Assembly (NCBI GenBank): GCA_020726005.1
Contig: DYTL01000005.1
Span: 1-19,708, forward strand
Length of the DNA: 19,708 nucleotides
Reading direction: 5' to 3'
Origin: Microcaldota archaeon
Lineage (GTDB): Archaea; Micrarchaeota; Micrarchaeia; Anstonellales; Bilamarchaeaceae
In this document: positions 1-6,976 of the stretch, piece after piece
How the letters are laid out: the number at the start of each line of letters is the position of its first letter
Numbering within the stretch: the stretch's first letter is position 1
The notes under the pieces: model-generated
Told to the model about the DNA's origin: nothing
Database searches by the model: none
Seen by the model: only the letters and a program-made list of their open reading frames with translations
Translations under genes and position numbers: made by a program

Positions 1-137
1 TTAAATAAACCTTAATTACCCTCAACATCACTATAGTATCCTAAAAATAGGGTTTAAGCCAAATTTACCATTTTTTAGATAGTTTCATGTGTTTAAGCAA
101 GATGGTTGTTTCAGGATTTGCTGTACAACATCATTTT

Positions 138-187
138 AGTAAACCATAACATTGAACTTGCACACGCAGTTTGAAGATTGGTTTACT
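138..187 (+). other. Possible two-tier hairpin (structured RNA or regulatory element)
   Basis: The arm AGTAAACCA (138-146) is the exact reverse complement of TGGTTTACT (179-187). Between them AACTTGC and GCAGTTT can pair around a loop ACAC, with one mismatch and one G-U pair. The nested pairing is what a folded RNA would give, but such matches also arise by chance in AT-rich DNA and no known RNA family was recognised. Strand is arbitrary. Confidence 0.2.
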
Positions 188-447
188 TATGTAATAATTA
201 AGTACACAAATAGTTTACCATATAAGTAATTATTCAATTTTACAATATTTTTATTTTATGAAAAATGTAAAAATTCCCACTTAATTAGTGAGCTCAAAAG
301 CTATACTAAAACTGCGAAACTTTGTATGTATATCAAAATCACAAGGAAACTAAGTGCACAGAAGACTTCAAAAAATTTGCTTAAATATGTCAAGGTTGTT
401 TCTTCCTTATCATTTTTTTATTATACTTAATAAACAATTCCGAAAAT

Positions 448-473
448 TATTCTATACATAATATTAATATATG
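448..473 (+). promoter_or_regulatory. Possible archaeal promoter for the zinc-finger gene
   Basis: An A/T-only tract reading TATACATAATATTAATATAT ends about 20 bases before the ATG at 492. That is roughly where a TATA box would sit for a leaderless or very short-leader transcript. No Shine-Dalgarno sequence is visible before the ATG, which fits leaderless initiation. The surroundings are equally AT-rich, so this is weak. Confidence 0.3.
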
Positions 474-491
474 TTAATACAAAATTAATTC

Positions 492-1016
492 ATGCTTCAA
501 TGTAGCAGATGCGGAAGAGAAATTAATTTTGGCACATATTGCGATAGTTGTCAATTTTATGTGTACAACGAACAGTGTTGGCGTTGTAGGATGTATCTTC
601 CTAAAGCTGAATTGCAACAATGGTGTGGACAAACATATTGTCCATATTGTATTCAAGATTTGCGCGATCATGAAAGAAACATGCAGGCAAATCAAGATGA
701 ACGCGTAAGAAAAATACCTGGTGAAAAACCTCCAGATGAGCACGGATTCAGAATCGGACAAAAAAATTTGGATTATTTTTGCGACCAATGCCAATCGGAT
801 TTAGATATTGTATATGTTATTGCTGACCATAAATTCTGCGAATTGTGTTTTCAACAATATCGTAAAGAATGCATTAATAACGATATAGATACACCACCAC
901 ACGTAAAATTTAGAATAAAAGAAAGTCCTGGATTACTTGTGCGCCTAATTAATTTTTTAAAAAGAAAAATTAATGATGAGTGGAAAAAACGAAATACAAA
1001 AAAGAACGATAAATAA
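492..1016 (+). CDS. Small protein with two LIM/treble-clef-like zinc-binding modules
   Basis: A 174-residue protein whose N-terminal 130 residues are rich in paired cysteines. Pairs are visible at C4/C7, C17/C20, C29/C32, C50/C53, C97/C100 and C116/C119, with extra cysteines at 45 and 127. The spacing C-x2-C...C-x2-C across 29-53 and again across 97-119 gives two similar modules resembling LIM or treble-clef zinc fingers, preceded by a zinc-ribbon-like module at 4-20. Residues 60-95 form a charged linker and the C-terminal 30 residues are strongly basic (RLINFLKRKI...KKRNTKK), which could contact nucleic acid or membrane. Function unknown; such proteins act in protein-protein or RNA binding. 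It ends 39 bases before the DUF63 gene in the same direction, so the two may be co-transcribed. The ATG at 492 has no ribosome binding site. The gene is likely real because of the ordered cysteine pairs. Confidence 0.75.
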   Translation: MLQCSRCGREINFGTYCDSCQFYVYNEQCWRCRMYLPKAELQQWCGQTYCPYCIQDLRDHERNMQANQDERVRKIPGEKPPDEHGFRIGQKNLDYFCDQCQSDLDIVYVIADHKFCELCFQQYRKECINNDIDTPPHVKFRIKESPGLLVRLINFLKRKINDEWKKRNTKKNDK

Positions 1017-1055
1017 TTACTTAAGCAATTTCACGAAATATATTTCAGTGATTAC

Positions 1056-1901
1056 TTGGATATTGTACAATTTATAAATCAATATTATATTGAACCAATA
1101 ATAAATCACGAAGGATATAATATAGTTAATACTATAACTTACGCACTAATTGCGATTTTGGTAGTTTATTTTATTTACAGGATTTTTAAGCAAAAAAAAA
1201 TTGTAATAGATAAACAATTCATAATTAATACTGTTCCATTCGTGCTTTTTGGTTCTACTGTACGCGTAATAACTGATAGTATAGACACTAATGTAATGAA
1301 ACAGATTACTCTAATTCATTCATTTATTTTGAATTCGCACATTTACGATTATGGGTTTTTAACTAGTAGTCCGGGTATTTACATAATAACCGCAACGCTA
1401 TTTCTAATTTCGCTTGCGATTGCACATAAAATGAAAAATATGAAAATTGTAGGTTATATCGGAGTTGCATTATGGCTTCCACATTTTATAGTACTACTAT
1501 TCATGATGAGTTATTTACAATTCGCATTACCTATACTTATTTTAACCGCAATACCGTTTTACATAGCGTTTAAATACTTCAAGAACGATATTTTAGCATA
1601 CGTGGTTGGAGCGCATGCGTTAGATGGTGCAGCAACATTTTTCATAATAGATTATTTTGGAAAATTTACCGAAAAAAATTATTTTGAACAGCATGTAGTC
1701 CCTTCCTTTATTGGAGAACTGTTTGGAACGTTTTTCCCCTTTTATTTATTAAAAATAGCGATTGCGTTTGGCGCAGCATATTTTATTGCAAAGGAAAAAG
1801 AAGCAAGCGAACAGGAAAAGTATTTTATTGCGCTTTTATTAATTATAATTGGGCTCGCGCCAGGACTACGAGATATATTAAGAATGATTGTGGGTGCGTA
1901 A
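1056..1901 (+). CDS. DUF63 family integral membrane protein
   Basis: A 281-residue polytopic membrane protein of the archaeal DUF63 family, function unknown. Hydrophobic segments are visible at about 25-43, 55-70, 107-124, 130-150, 153-173, 178-198, 220-245 and 256-272. Family-like motifs are GSTVRVITD (66-74), AHALDGAATF (186-195), and the closing PGLRD (269-273), whose charged residues inside membrane segments may be functional. I use the TTG at 1056: the preceding in-frame stop is at 1014-1016, no in-frame ATG or GTG lies between, and an N-terminus just before the first amphipathic segment fits the family. No clear ribosome binding site is seen. The next gene's ATG starts one base after the stop, so the two are translationally linked. 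Family recognition is from motif memory; the start is the least certain part. Confidence 0.85.
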   Translation: MDIVQFINQYYIEPIINHEGYNIVNTITYALIAILVVYFIYRIFKQKKIVIDKQFIINTVPFVLFGSTVRVITDSIDTNVMKQITLIHSFILNSHIYDYGFLTSSPGIYIITATLFLISLAIAHKMKNMKIVGYIGVALWLPHFIVLLFMMSYLQFALPILILTAIPFYIAFKYFKNDILAYVVGAHALDGAATFFIIDYFGKFTEKNYFEQHVVPSFIGELFGTFFPFYLLKIAIAFGAAYFIAKEKEASEQEKYFIALLLIIIGLAPGLRDILRMIVGA

Positions 1902-1902
1902 A

Positions 1903-2574
1903 ATGGAAAATTGGATTATAATAATTGTAATTAGCACGGTTCTTTTGGTAGTATTACTTCTTACAATATACTCGCTTTTGAAGAAGAAACCAGCAAGAAC
2001 GCTAGAAGAAAGAATGGATGAAATGTTGGCAAGAATAGCTAACGGAGTACACGCTAAAATAAAAGATAATACAATTGAATTAGAAAGAAACGGATTAAAA
2101 ATGAAATACGTGTTCAATGTTTCAAAAGGCGGAGAGGTAAATGCTATCCATCATTCATTTTCAACTGAAACTAGAAACGAGTTAAAACAGTATTATATAA
2201 TGCAACCCGCACTGCCAAAAAGGCAGATTGAGATTTATCCGAAAATCGAATTCTCAGCTTATATCCCATCTAAAATAAAAAGATTACTTGAAGCTGATAT
2301 GGACGTAGATTATTTCATAAATAATGAACATGGGATTTTTGTTAGCATAGGTGGAAACTGCATTAACGCGCAGCTTGGGTTATTTATGGGAAGAAAAGAT
2401 ATTATAATACTTGATGCATTCGCAGAACTTTCCAAAGGAAGCAGATTTTATTCGCTTCTTTCGGGTAAACTTACAGAAGATGAAGGAATGGAATTTACTA
2501 ACGATTGGGAGGAGCTAGTTGCACGTGGATTTAATATTTTGGAAAAAACCGCGAAAATTACCAGGGAAAAATAA
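1903..2574 (+). CDS. Single-pass membrane protein, function unknown
   Basis: A 223-residue protein. Residues 4-24 (NWIIIIVISTVLLVVLLLTIY) form one hydrophobic segment followed by lysines, so the protein is probably N-terminally anchored with the remaining 195 residues in the cytoplasm. The soluble part looks like a mixed alpha/beta domain, with charged helices near 29-50 and strands such as KYVFNVSKGGEV and HGIFVSIGGNCINAQLG. I do not recognise the family. I chose the ATG at 1903, one base after the DUF63 stop, over an in-frame TTG at 1888 that would overlap DUF63 by 14 bases. Its stop TAA shares its last A with the ATG of dphB (TAATG), so the gene sits inside a tight operon. The context suggests co-expression with a membrane protein and a translation-factor modification enzyme, but not a specific job. 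Confidence 0.75.
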   Translation: MENWIIIIVISTVLLVVLLLTIYSLLKKKPARTLEERMDEMLARIANGVHAKIKDNTIELERNGLKMKYVFNVSKGGEVNAIHHSFSTETRNELKQYYIMQPALPKRQIEIYPKIEFSAYIPSKIKRLLEADMDVDYFINNEHGIFVSIGGNCINAQLGLFMGRKDIIILDAFAELSKGSRFYSLLSGKLTEDEGMEFTNDWEELVARGFNILEKTAKITREK

Positions 2575-3311
2575 TGCTTGCACTAATTGGTTTGGGAATT
2601 TCAGGCGACTTAACTTTACGTGGAAAAGAACTTGCGAAAAAATGCGATGAAGTTTATGCAGAAGTGTATACTGGAATTTTACAGCGTAATTGGATAAAAA
2701 AAATAGAAAAAACAATCAAAAAAAAAATAATTGTTATTTGGCGTGAAATTCTCGAAAGCGATTTCATCGTACAAAAAGCAAAAGAAAAAAACATAGCGCT
2801 TCTTGTTGTAGGTGATCCGCTTGCTGCGACTACTCATTATATCCATTTACAGGATGCGAAACACGCTGGAATCAAAATTGAAATAGTGCATAATTCCTCA
2901 ATTTTTATTGCAGCACCTGGAAAGGCAGGATTACAATATTATAAATTCGGAAAAACCGCAACTTTAGCATACTGGAGAAAGAATTATGAACCGGTTAGTG
3001 CACTCGAAATTATTAAAGAAAATTTGAAAACTGGATTACATACCCTTCTTTTATTAGATTTAGATAAAACTAGGCCTATGGATGCGAAAACCGCATTTAC
3101 ACAGATTGAAAGAATGGAAACAAAATTAGGAATGAAAATAGTTAATGAACTTATTGTTTTAAGACGCGTAGGTTGGAAAGATGAAAAAATATTTTATGGA
3201 AAAATTTCAAAATTAAAAAAAATGAATTTGGGGTACGCGCCTTTTTGCTTTATTATTCCTGGAAAATTGCATTTTATAGAAAAAGAAAATCTTGCTGAAT
3301 TTCAGACATAG
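2574..3311 (+). CDS. dphB: Diphthine synthase (S-adenosylmethionine-dependent)
   Basis: A 245-residue enzyme of the tetrapyrrole-methylase fold that transfers methyl groups from S-adenosylmethionine to the modified histidine of elongation factor 2 during diphthamide synthesis. Visible signatures are the N-terminal LALIGLGISGDLTLRG (2-17), AEVYTGIL (29-36), the cofactor loop VVGDPLAATTH (78-88), the conserved SSIFIAAP...GLQYYKFGKT (108-128) and the YEPVSALEII block that follows. Length matches the archaeal family (about 250-265 residues). Start and preceding stop overlap as TAATG, so translation is probably coupled to the upstream gene. The organism should therefore carry diphthamide-modified aEF-2, although dph1/dph2-like and amidase genes are not in this window. 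Confidence 0.93.
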   Translation: MLALIGLGISGDLTLRGKELAKKCDEVYAEVYTGILQRNWIKKIEKTIKKKIIVIWREILESDFIVQKAKEKNIALLVVGDPLAATTHYIHLQDAKHAGIKIEIVHNSSIFIAAPGKAGLQYYKFGKTATLAYWRKNYEPVSALEIIKENLKTGLHTLLLLDLDKTRPMDAKTAFTQIERMETKLGMKIVNELIVLRRVGWKDEKIFYGKISKLKKMNLGYAPFCFIIPGKLHFIEKENLAEFQT

Positions 3312-3333
3312 ATTATTAAAAGATTTGAAATAA

Positions 3334-3407
3334 TATTTTTTTGCGTTTTTTAGCGAATTTATGTAATTTCGAAATCGAAAGGTTTTTATTTACTTGCGGA
3401 TTTACTG
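3334..3407 (+). repeat. Dispersed intergenic repeat, copy 1 (right part only)
   Basis: This 74-base stretch shares T7-GCG-T6-AGCGAATTTAT, then TAATTTC.AAATCG.AAGG and TTTTTATT, with copies at 9698-9827 and 19510-19655. It also shares TTTACTTGCGGATTTACTG with the 19510 copy only. The left part with the two palindromes is missing here. It lies between dphB and the mscS gene, where the T-runs could end the upstream transcript and the CGAAAGGTTTTTATTTA part could start the next. Confidence 0.8.
3376..3392 (+). promoter_or_regulatory. Likely promoter (BRE plus TATA) of the mscS gene
   Basis: CGAAA (3376-3380) followed by GGTTTTTATTTA (3381-3392) resembles an archaeal BRE/TATA pair. The box is about 38 bases before the ATG at 3426, which would give a start of transcription near 3412-3417 and a leader of about 10 bases without a Shine-Dalgarno site. 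It lies inside the dispersed repeat, so the repeat may carry the promoter. Confidence 0.45.
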
Positions 3408-3425
3408 TAATCTTAACTGATAAAT

Positions 3426-4523
3426 ATGTTAGATCAAATCGCACTTTTCATATCCTCCTTACTAGGAGGAAAAATAATCCTCCTGTTAGTGTTTTTTGCA
3501 TTTTTTGGGATTATGTTTTATATCGTATATAAAATAATTTTTTATCTTCTGAAAAAAATCGTGGAAAAAACCAATACTGATTTAGATGATAAACTTTTGG
3601 AGTGCATGCGGGATCCAATACGTCTTTTTATTTTATCATTAACCATTTTTCTTGCTATCAATCTAACTTATCCTGATTTTAAAATAAACGAAAAAATCGG
3701 ATTTTCAGAAATATACTCTATTATACTTATATTTCTCTGTGCGTTTGCACTTAATCGTTTTATTTCAAATATATTAGAGTGGTACAAAAAGGAAATTATA
3801 TCAAAAACAGATACAAGAACAAAATTTGACGAAGAAATGATTTCTGTAATACAGAAAGTACTACGTTTTGGAATATATGGATTAGCATTAATGATGGCAC
3901 TTTGTAATCTTGGAATAGAGATTACTCCGCTTCTTGCGGGATTGGGAATAGCAAGCCTTGCAGTTGCTCTTGCCTTACAAGATTCTCTTGGAAATTTCAT
4001 TGCCGGTATAAATATCTCTGTAGATAGACCATTAAAAAAAGATGATCTCATACGTACTGATTTTGGGATAGAAGGCATTGTTCAGGAGATTGGTTGGAGA
4101 AGCACCAAAATTCTTACTTTCCAGAATAATTACGTAATAATCCCTAATACTAAACTTGCACAGAGCATAATTACGAATTACTATCGTCCTGACAAAACTA
4201 TCACTCAAATCGGAAATATAGGAGTATCTCATAATTCGGATGTTAATCATGTTTCAGATGTAATTAAAAATACGATAAAAAAGACAATTGCAAAAAGCAA
4301 TAATTTTGTAAAAGATTTTGAACCAATAGTATTTTTCGATTCTTTTGGTGATTTTTCGTTAAATTTTAAATATGTCTACAAGATCAAAAAATATACTATA
4401 CACTTAGCCGCTACGAATGAAATAAATCGTGCAATATTCTACGAATTCAAAAAAGAAAACATAATTGTTCCTTTTCCAACTAGACTTGTGCATCTTCATC
4501 AAAGAGAGACCGAAAAGAAGTAA
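3426..4523 (+). CDS. MscS-family small-conductance mechanosensitive channel
   Basis: A 365-residue membrane protein that should release ions on osmotic down-shock. Hydrophobic segments lie at about 13-42, 65-82, 94-115, 144-165 and the pore helix 171-198. The pore helix has the MscS Ala/Gly pattern (AGLGIASLAVALALQD, then SLGNFIAGINI). The beta domain follows (VDRPLKKDDLIRTDFGIEGIV.EIGWRSTKI), then NNYVIIPNTKLAQSIITNYYR, both classic MscS motifs, and an alpha/beta cytoplasmic domain to the C-terminus. Extra N-terminal segments make it longer than the three-helix E. coli MscS (286 residues), as in many archaeal and MSL-type channels. ATG at 3426 follows a promoter-like sequence within a dispersed repeat. 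The phosphorylase gene follows after 18 bases in the same direction. Confidence 0.93.
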   Translation: MLDQIALFISSLLGGKIILLLVFFAFFGIMFYIVYKIIFYLLKKIVEKTNTDLDDKLLECMRDPIRLFILSLTIFLAINLTYPDFKINEKIGFSEIYSIILIFLCAFALNRFISNILEWYKKEIISKTDTRTKFDEEMISVIQKVLRFGIYGLALMMALCNLGIEITPLLAGLGIASLAVALALQDSLGNFIAGINISVDRPLKKDDLIRTDFGIEGIVQEIGWRSTKILTFQNNYVIIPNTKLAQSIITNYYRPDKTITQIGNIGVSHNSDVNHVSDVIKNTIKKTIAKSNNFVKDFEPIVFFDSFGDFSLNFKYVYKIKKYTIHLAATNEINRAIFYEFKKENIIVPFPTRLVHLHQRETEKK

Positions 4524-4541
4524 AAAGAAAGAGGATATAAA

Positions 4542-5252
4542 ATGCTTGGAATAATTGGCGGAACTGGGATATATTCGCTGGGAAAATTTACTGAGTGCGA
4601 AGTAAATACCCCTTATGGATTTGTTAGAACTTATTTTGGCAAAATAGAAAGAATAGAATGTGTATTCATCCCAAGGCACGGAAAAAATCATGAATATCCT
4701 CCACATAAAATTAATTATCGTGCGAATATCTGGGCGCTTGGCCAAATTGGAGTACGGGGAGTGATTGCAACTTATGCTGTTGGAGTAATCTCTAAATTTA
4801 AACCAAGTGATTTAATAGTAGCTGAAGATTTTATTGGTTTTAATACTCCAATTACTTTTTATAATGATTTCAAAAACGGAATAAAACACATTGATTTTTC
4901 CGAACCATATTCAAAAGGAATGCAATTTAAGCTTTTATCTGCAGCGAAAAATGCAGAAATTTCTCTAAAAACAGATGGAATAATTGCAACTACACACGGA
5001 CCAAGATTTGAGACGCGCGCTGAAATAAATGCACTCAAAAAAATGGGTGCAAATTTAGTTAGTATGAGCAATGGATATGAAGCAATTCTTTTTCATGAAT
5101 TAGAAATTCCTATTGCAGGATTGTGCATCGCAACTAATTATGCATGTGGAGTAATGAAAAAGCAACTTTCACATATAGAAGTAGTAAATATAGTCGCGAA
5201 AAAGGAAAATGATGTAAATAAAATAATTGCGGAGTTCGCTAAACTCTGTTAA
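4542..5252 (+). CDS. Family 2 purine nucleoside phosphorylase; possibly S-methyl-5'-thioinosine phosphorylase
   Basis: A 236-residue phosphorylase that splits a purine nucleoside with phosphate, in purine or methylthio-nucleoside salvage. Family motifs are the phosphate loop IIGGTGIY (4-11), RHGKNHEYPPHKINYRANIWAL (45-66), GPRFETRAEI (153-162), MSNGYEA (175-181) and ATNYACG (197-203). True methylthioadenosine phosphorylases carry TDYD at the last motif, where aspartates read the 6-amino group. Here it is TNYA, the kind of change known in family members that prefer 6-oxopurines, so methylthioinosine or inosine/guanosine is more likely than methylthioadenosine. The protein is slightly shorter than usual (about 255-280) because of a short N-terminus and C-terminus. 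GAAAGAGG lies 7 bases before the ATG as a ribosome binding site. It follows the mscS gene closely and converges on tyrS. Confidence 0.88.
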   Translation: MLGIIGGTGIYSLGKFTECEVNTPYGFVRTYFGKIERIECVFIPRHGKNHEYPPHKINYRANIWALGQIGVRGVIATYAVGVISKFKPSDLIVAEDFIGFNTPITFYNDFKNGIKHIDFSEPYSKGMQFKLLSAAKNAEISLKTDGIIATTHGPRFETRAEINALKKMGANLVSMSNGYEAILFHELEIPIAGLCIATNYACGVMKKQLSHIEVVNIVAKKENDVNKIIAEFAKLC

Positions 5253-5262
5253 ACTTTTTACA
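5230..5262 (+). terminator. Possible terminator hairpin at the phosphorylase stop
   Basis: GAGTT (5232-5236) pairs with AACTC (5242-5246) around a CGCTA loop; a G-U and a C-G pair extend the stem to 7 bp. CTTTTTA follows at 5254-5260. The stem covers the last codons and abuts the stop codon. The convergent tyrS gene ends 12 bases further on. Confidence 0.4.
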
Positions 5263-5273
5263 GAAAGAATAAT

Positions 5274-6344
5274 CTAACGTGTTATCGAAACTTCATTTAT
5301 TTGTGCAATATATTCAGGATGTTTTGCGAAATAGTCGCGCGATGGCTTTAATAAAAGAATCAATTCGTTCGCAACCGCACTTTTCAAATCTACTGGATGT
5401 AGTTTACCTTCTGAATAAACTTTCTTCAGTTCATTAATATTTACAAATTCAATGTCTCCTCCAAATTTCGCAGGTCTTTCCACTTTCAGTGGTTTGTCGC
5501 GCATACATATATATTCTGAATATTCTATTAATGGGTTTCCTTCGGTTATTTTTTCAGGACAGAATGCATTATTTATTTTTGATTTTATTTCCTGTTCTGA
5601 ATCGTGAATGAATATTGCTGAAGAAGGTTTGCTTTTGCTCATTTTCATATCAACCGATGCATCTTCTTTTGTAATATTATTCATTTTTTCTGGTCCCTGC
5701 AAACCAGGAAGCAAATGTCCGTGCACTGCTACGAATTTTTTCTTTTTTATTTTTGGGAAGATTTCGCGTGCGAACATATGAACTTTTCTTTGATCCATTC
5801 CAGCATGTGCAATCTGCACATTCAATTTCGCAATGTCTGTGGCCTGCATTACAGGATAAAAAATTGAAGAGGCATTTGTTGCTTCGGTTTCCTTTCTTCC
5901 CATTATTGTTACAGTACGAAGTATTCGGGCTATAGTTGTATTCCTACCTATACTTAAAACTGTTTTCCAATATTCGTCATCATAGACCTTGCTCGCAAGC
6001 AGGTAATCAACTTTATCTTCTGTAAGCCCGAGTGAAATGAACGCATGTTTGAAATAATTTTCTGCGATAGATTGTATCTTTTTCAAATCTCCTCCAAGTT
6101 TTCCATTTATCCATGTATGGTAATCTGCAAGCCAAATAGTCGGCTTTACATCTGCATCTAAGAAATCGCGTATTTTAAGTGCACTCATCAAACCGCTTCC
6201 AATATGCACTTTTCCAGAAATTTCAAATCCGATATAATGACGCGGAGTAGAATATGTTTCAAATATTTCTTTCATGTCTTCGCATGTGATAATTTCTTCT
6301 ATTGGGGGCCTACAAACAAGTTCAATTTTTCTTTCTATATCCAT
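5274..6344 (-). CDS. tyrS: Tyrosyl-tRNA synthetase, archaeal/eukaryotic type
   Basis: A 356-residue class I synthetase that charges tRNA-Tyr. Motifs follow the short archaeal enzyme: HYIGFEISGKVHIGSG (36-51) with the HIGH-like HIGS and the tyrosine-pocket Y37; YPVMQATDI (163-171) with pocket residues Y163, Q167, D170; AGMDQRKVHM (181-190) with Q185; and KMSKS at 234-238. A canonical KMSKS is notable because many archaeal TyrRS have KMSSS. An insert of about 15 residues precedes it. The C-terminal FGGD...LHPVDLK..VA.ELI block binds tRNA in the family. I chose the ATG at 6344 over an in-frame ATG at 6395: the longer form adds 17 basic residues and overlaps the methyltransferase by 28 bases, while the shorter one begins 23 bases after that gene's stop. 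Probably the last gene of an operon with DUF2070 and the methyltransferase. Confidence 0.95.
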   Translation of the reverse strand: MDIERKIELVCRPPIEEIITCEDMKEIFETYSTPRHYIGFEISGKVHIGSGLMSALKIRDFLDADVKPTIWLADYHTWINGKLGGDLKKIQSIAENYFKHAFISLGLTEDKVDYLLASKVYDDEYWKTVLSIGRNTTIARILRTVTIMGRKETEATNASSIFYPVMQATDIAKLNVQIAHAGMDQRKVHMFAREIFPKIKKKKFVAVHGHLLPGLQGPEKMNNITKEDASVDMKMSKSKPSSAIFIHDSEQEIKSKINNAFCPEKITEGNPLIEYSEYICMRDKPLKVERPAKFGGDIEFVNINELKKVYSEGKLHPVDLKSAVANELILLLKPSRDYFAKHPEYIAQINEVSITR

Positions 6345-6367
6345 AATACTATTTCTTATGCGTATTT

Positions 6368-6964
6368 TTAAGTTTTTCCTTGTTTTCTTGCACATATTAA
6401 AAAATAACGTGAGTTTTCGATAACCTTTATTACATCAAAACCATTTATATTGAGATGTTTTTTAATTTTATCAGGATACATTCCTTTTTCATAACAAACT
6501 ATCGCTGAAAAAATCGTGCTTACTATTGTAGGTTTTGGTGCAGCTATAATTACGAATTTTGATGCGAGTTCACAATGTTTTTTTATGAGATTTGATTGCT
6601 CTGGTTCTTTGAAATGCTCCACAAGGCCATCTGAGAACACCAAATCGTATTTTTTTTCGAATTTTAAATCAAATACATTTCCTAAATAATATTCTGTTTC
6701 ATTTCCATATTCTTTTTTGTGTTTGAGCATTGCATTATTACTATGATCTAAAATTGAGGCCTTGGACTTTTTTATTTTCTTTATCGCCATCGTAAGATGT
6801 CCAACTCCGCCTCCTAATTCGAGTGTGCTTTTCACATCCAAAAAGTTGATAAGTGGTGCGTAGAAATAATTAAAATGATAGTTACTTAGTATACGAAATA
6901 GATAGTCGAAAAAAGGAAAAGAATAGTATTTATTCCAATTTTCAGGAGTTGATTTTTTGGTCAT
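6368..6964 (-). CDS. Class I SAM-dependent methyltransferase, substrate unknown
   Basis: A 198-residue Rossmann-fold methyltransferase. Motif I, LELGGGVGHL, is at 48-57. The acidic residue at the end of the second strand is D73 (SILDHSNNAM), and YDLVFSDGLVEHF (106-118) forms the motif IV region. The last strand is YFLICARK. The general methyltransf_11/25 pattern says nothing about the substrate. The N-terminal 45 residues, rich in Tyr and Phe (WNKYYSFPFFDYLFRILSNYHFNYFY has aromatic residues throughout), could bind a hydrophobic or aromatic partner. Start: ATG at 6964, with GAGGTG (6977-6972) as a good ribosome binding site that overlaps the TGA stop of the DUF2070 gene, indicating coupled expression. 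tyrS follows 23 bases downstream. Confidence 0.83.
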   Translation of the reverse strand: MTKKSTPENWNKYYSFPFFDYLFRILSNYHFNYFYAPLINFLDVKSTLELGGGVGHLTMAIKKIKKSKASILDHSNNAMLKHKKEYGNETEYYLGNVFDLKFEKKYDLVFSDGLVEHFKEPEQSNLIKKHCELASKFVIIAAPKPTIVSTIFSAIVCYEKGMYPDKIKKHLNINGFDVIKVIENSRYFLICARKQGKT

Positions 6965-6976
6965 AGAAAATACACC

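Larger units (their letters stand above)
1..491. other. AT-rich gene-free region
   Basis: No open frame here looks coding on either strand: stops are dense and no family is recognisable. The stretch is very AT-rich. The only structure I can support is a possible hairpin at 138-187 (separate entry) and an A/T-rich promoter-like tract just before the gene at 492. No tRNA, rRNA fragment or CRISPR repeat was recognised. It could be a long upstream region, a decayed gene, or the host of a small RNA; the sequence alone does not decide. Confidence 0.5.

Noticed and set aside
1..491. tRNA or other stable RNA in the gene-free start
   Set aside because: No T-loop GGTTCRA-type sequence or acceptor pairing was found by eye; only the nested hairpin is notable.
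3341..3532. Small plus-strand frame overlapping the mscS start
   Set aside because: Its first part is the dispersed repeat and the rest overlaps the MscS N-terminus in another frame; no start signals.
6345..6395. Longer tyrS start at 6395
   Set aside because: It would overlap the methyltransferase by 28 bases and add a basic extension absent from the family. The ATG at 6344 aligns with known enzymes.
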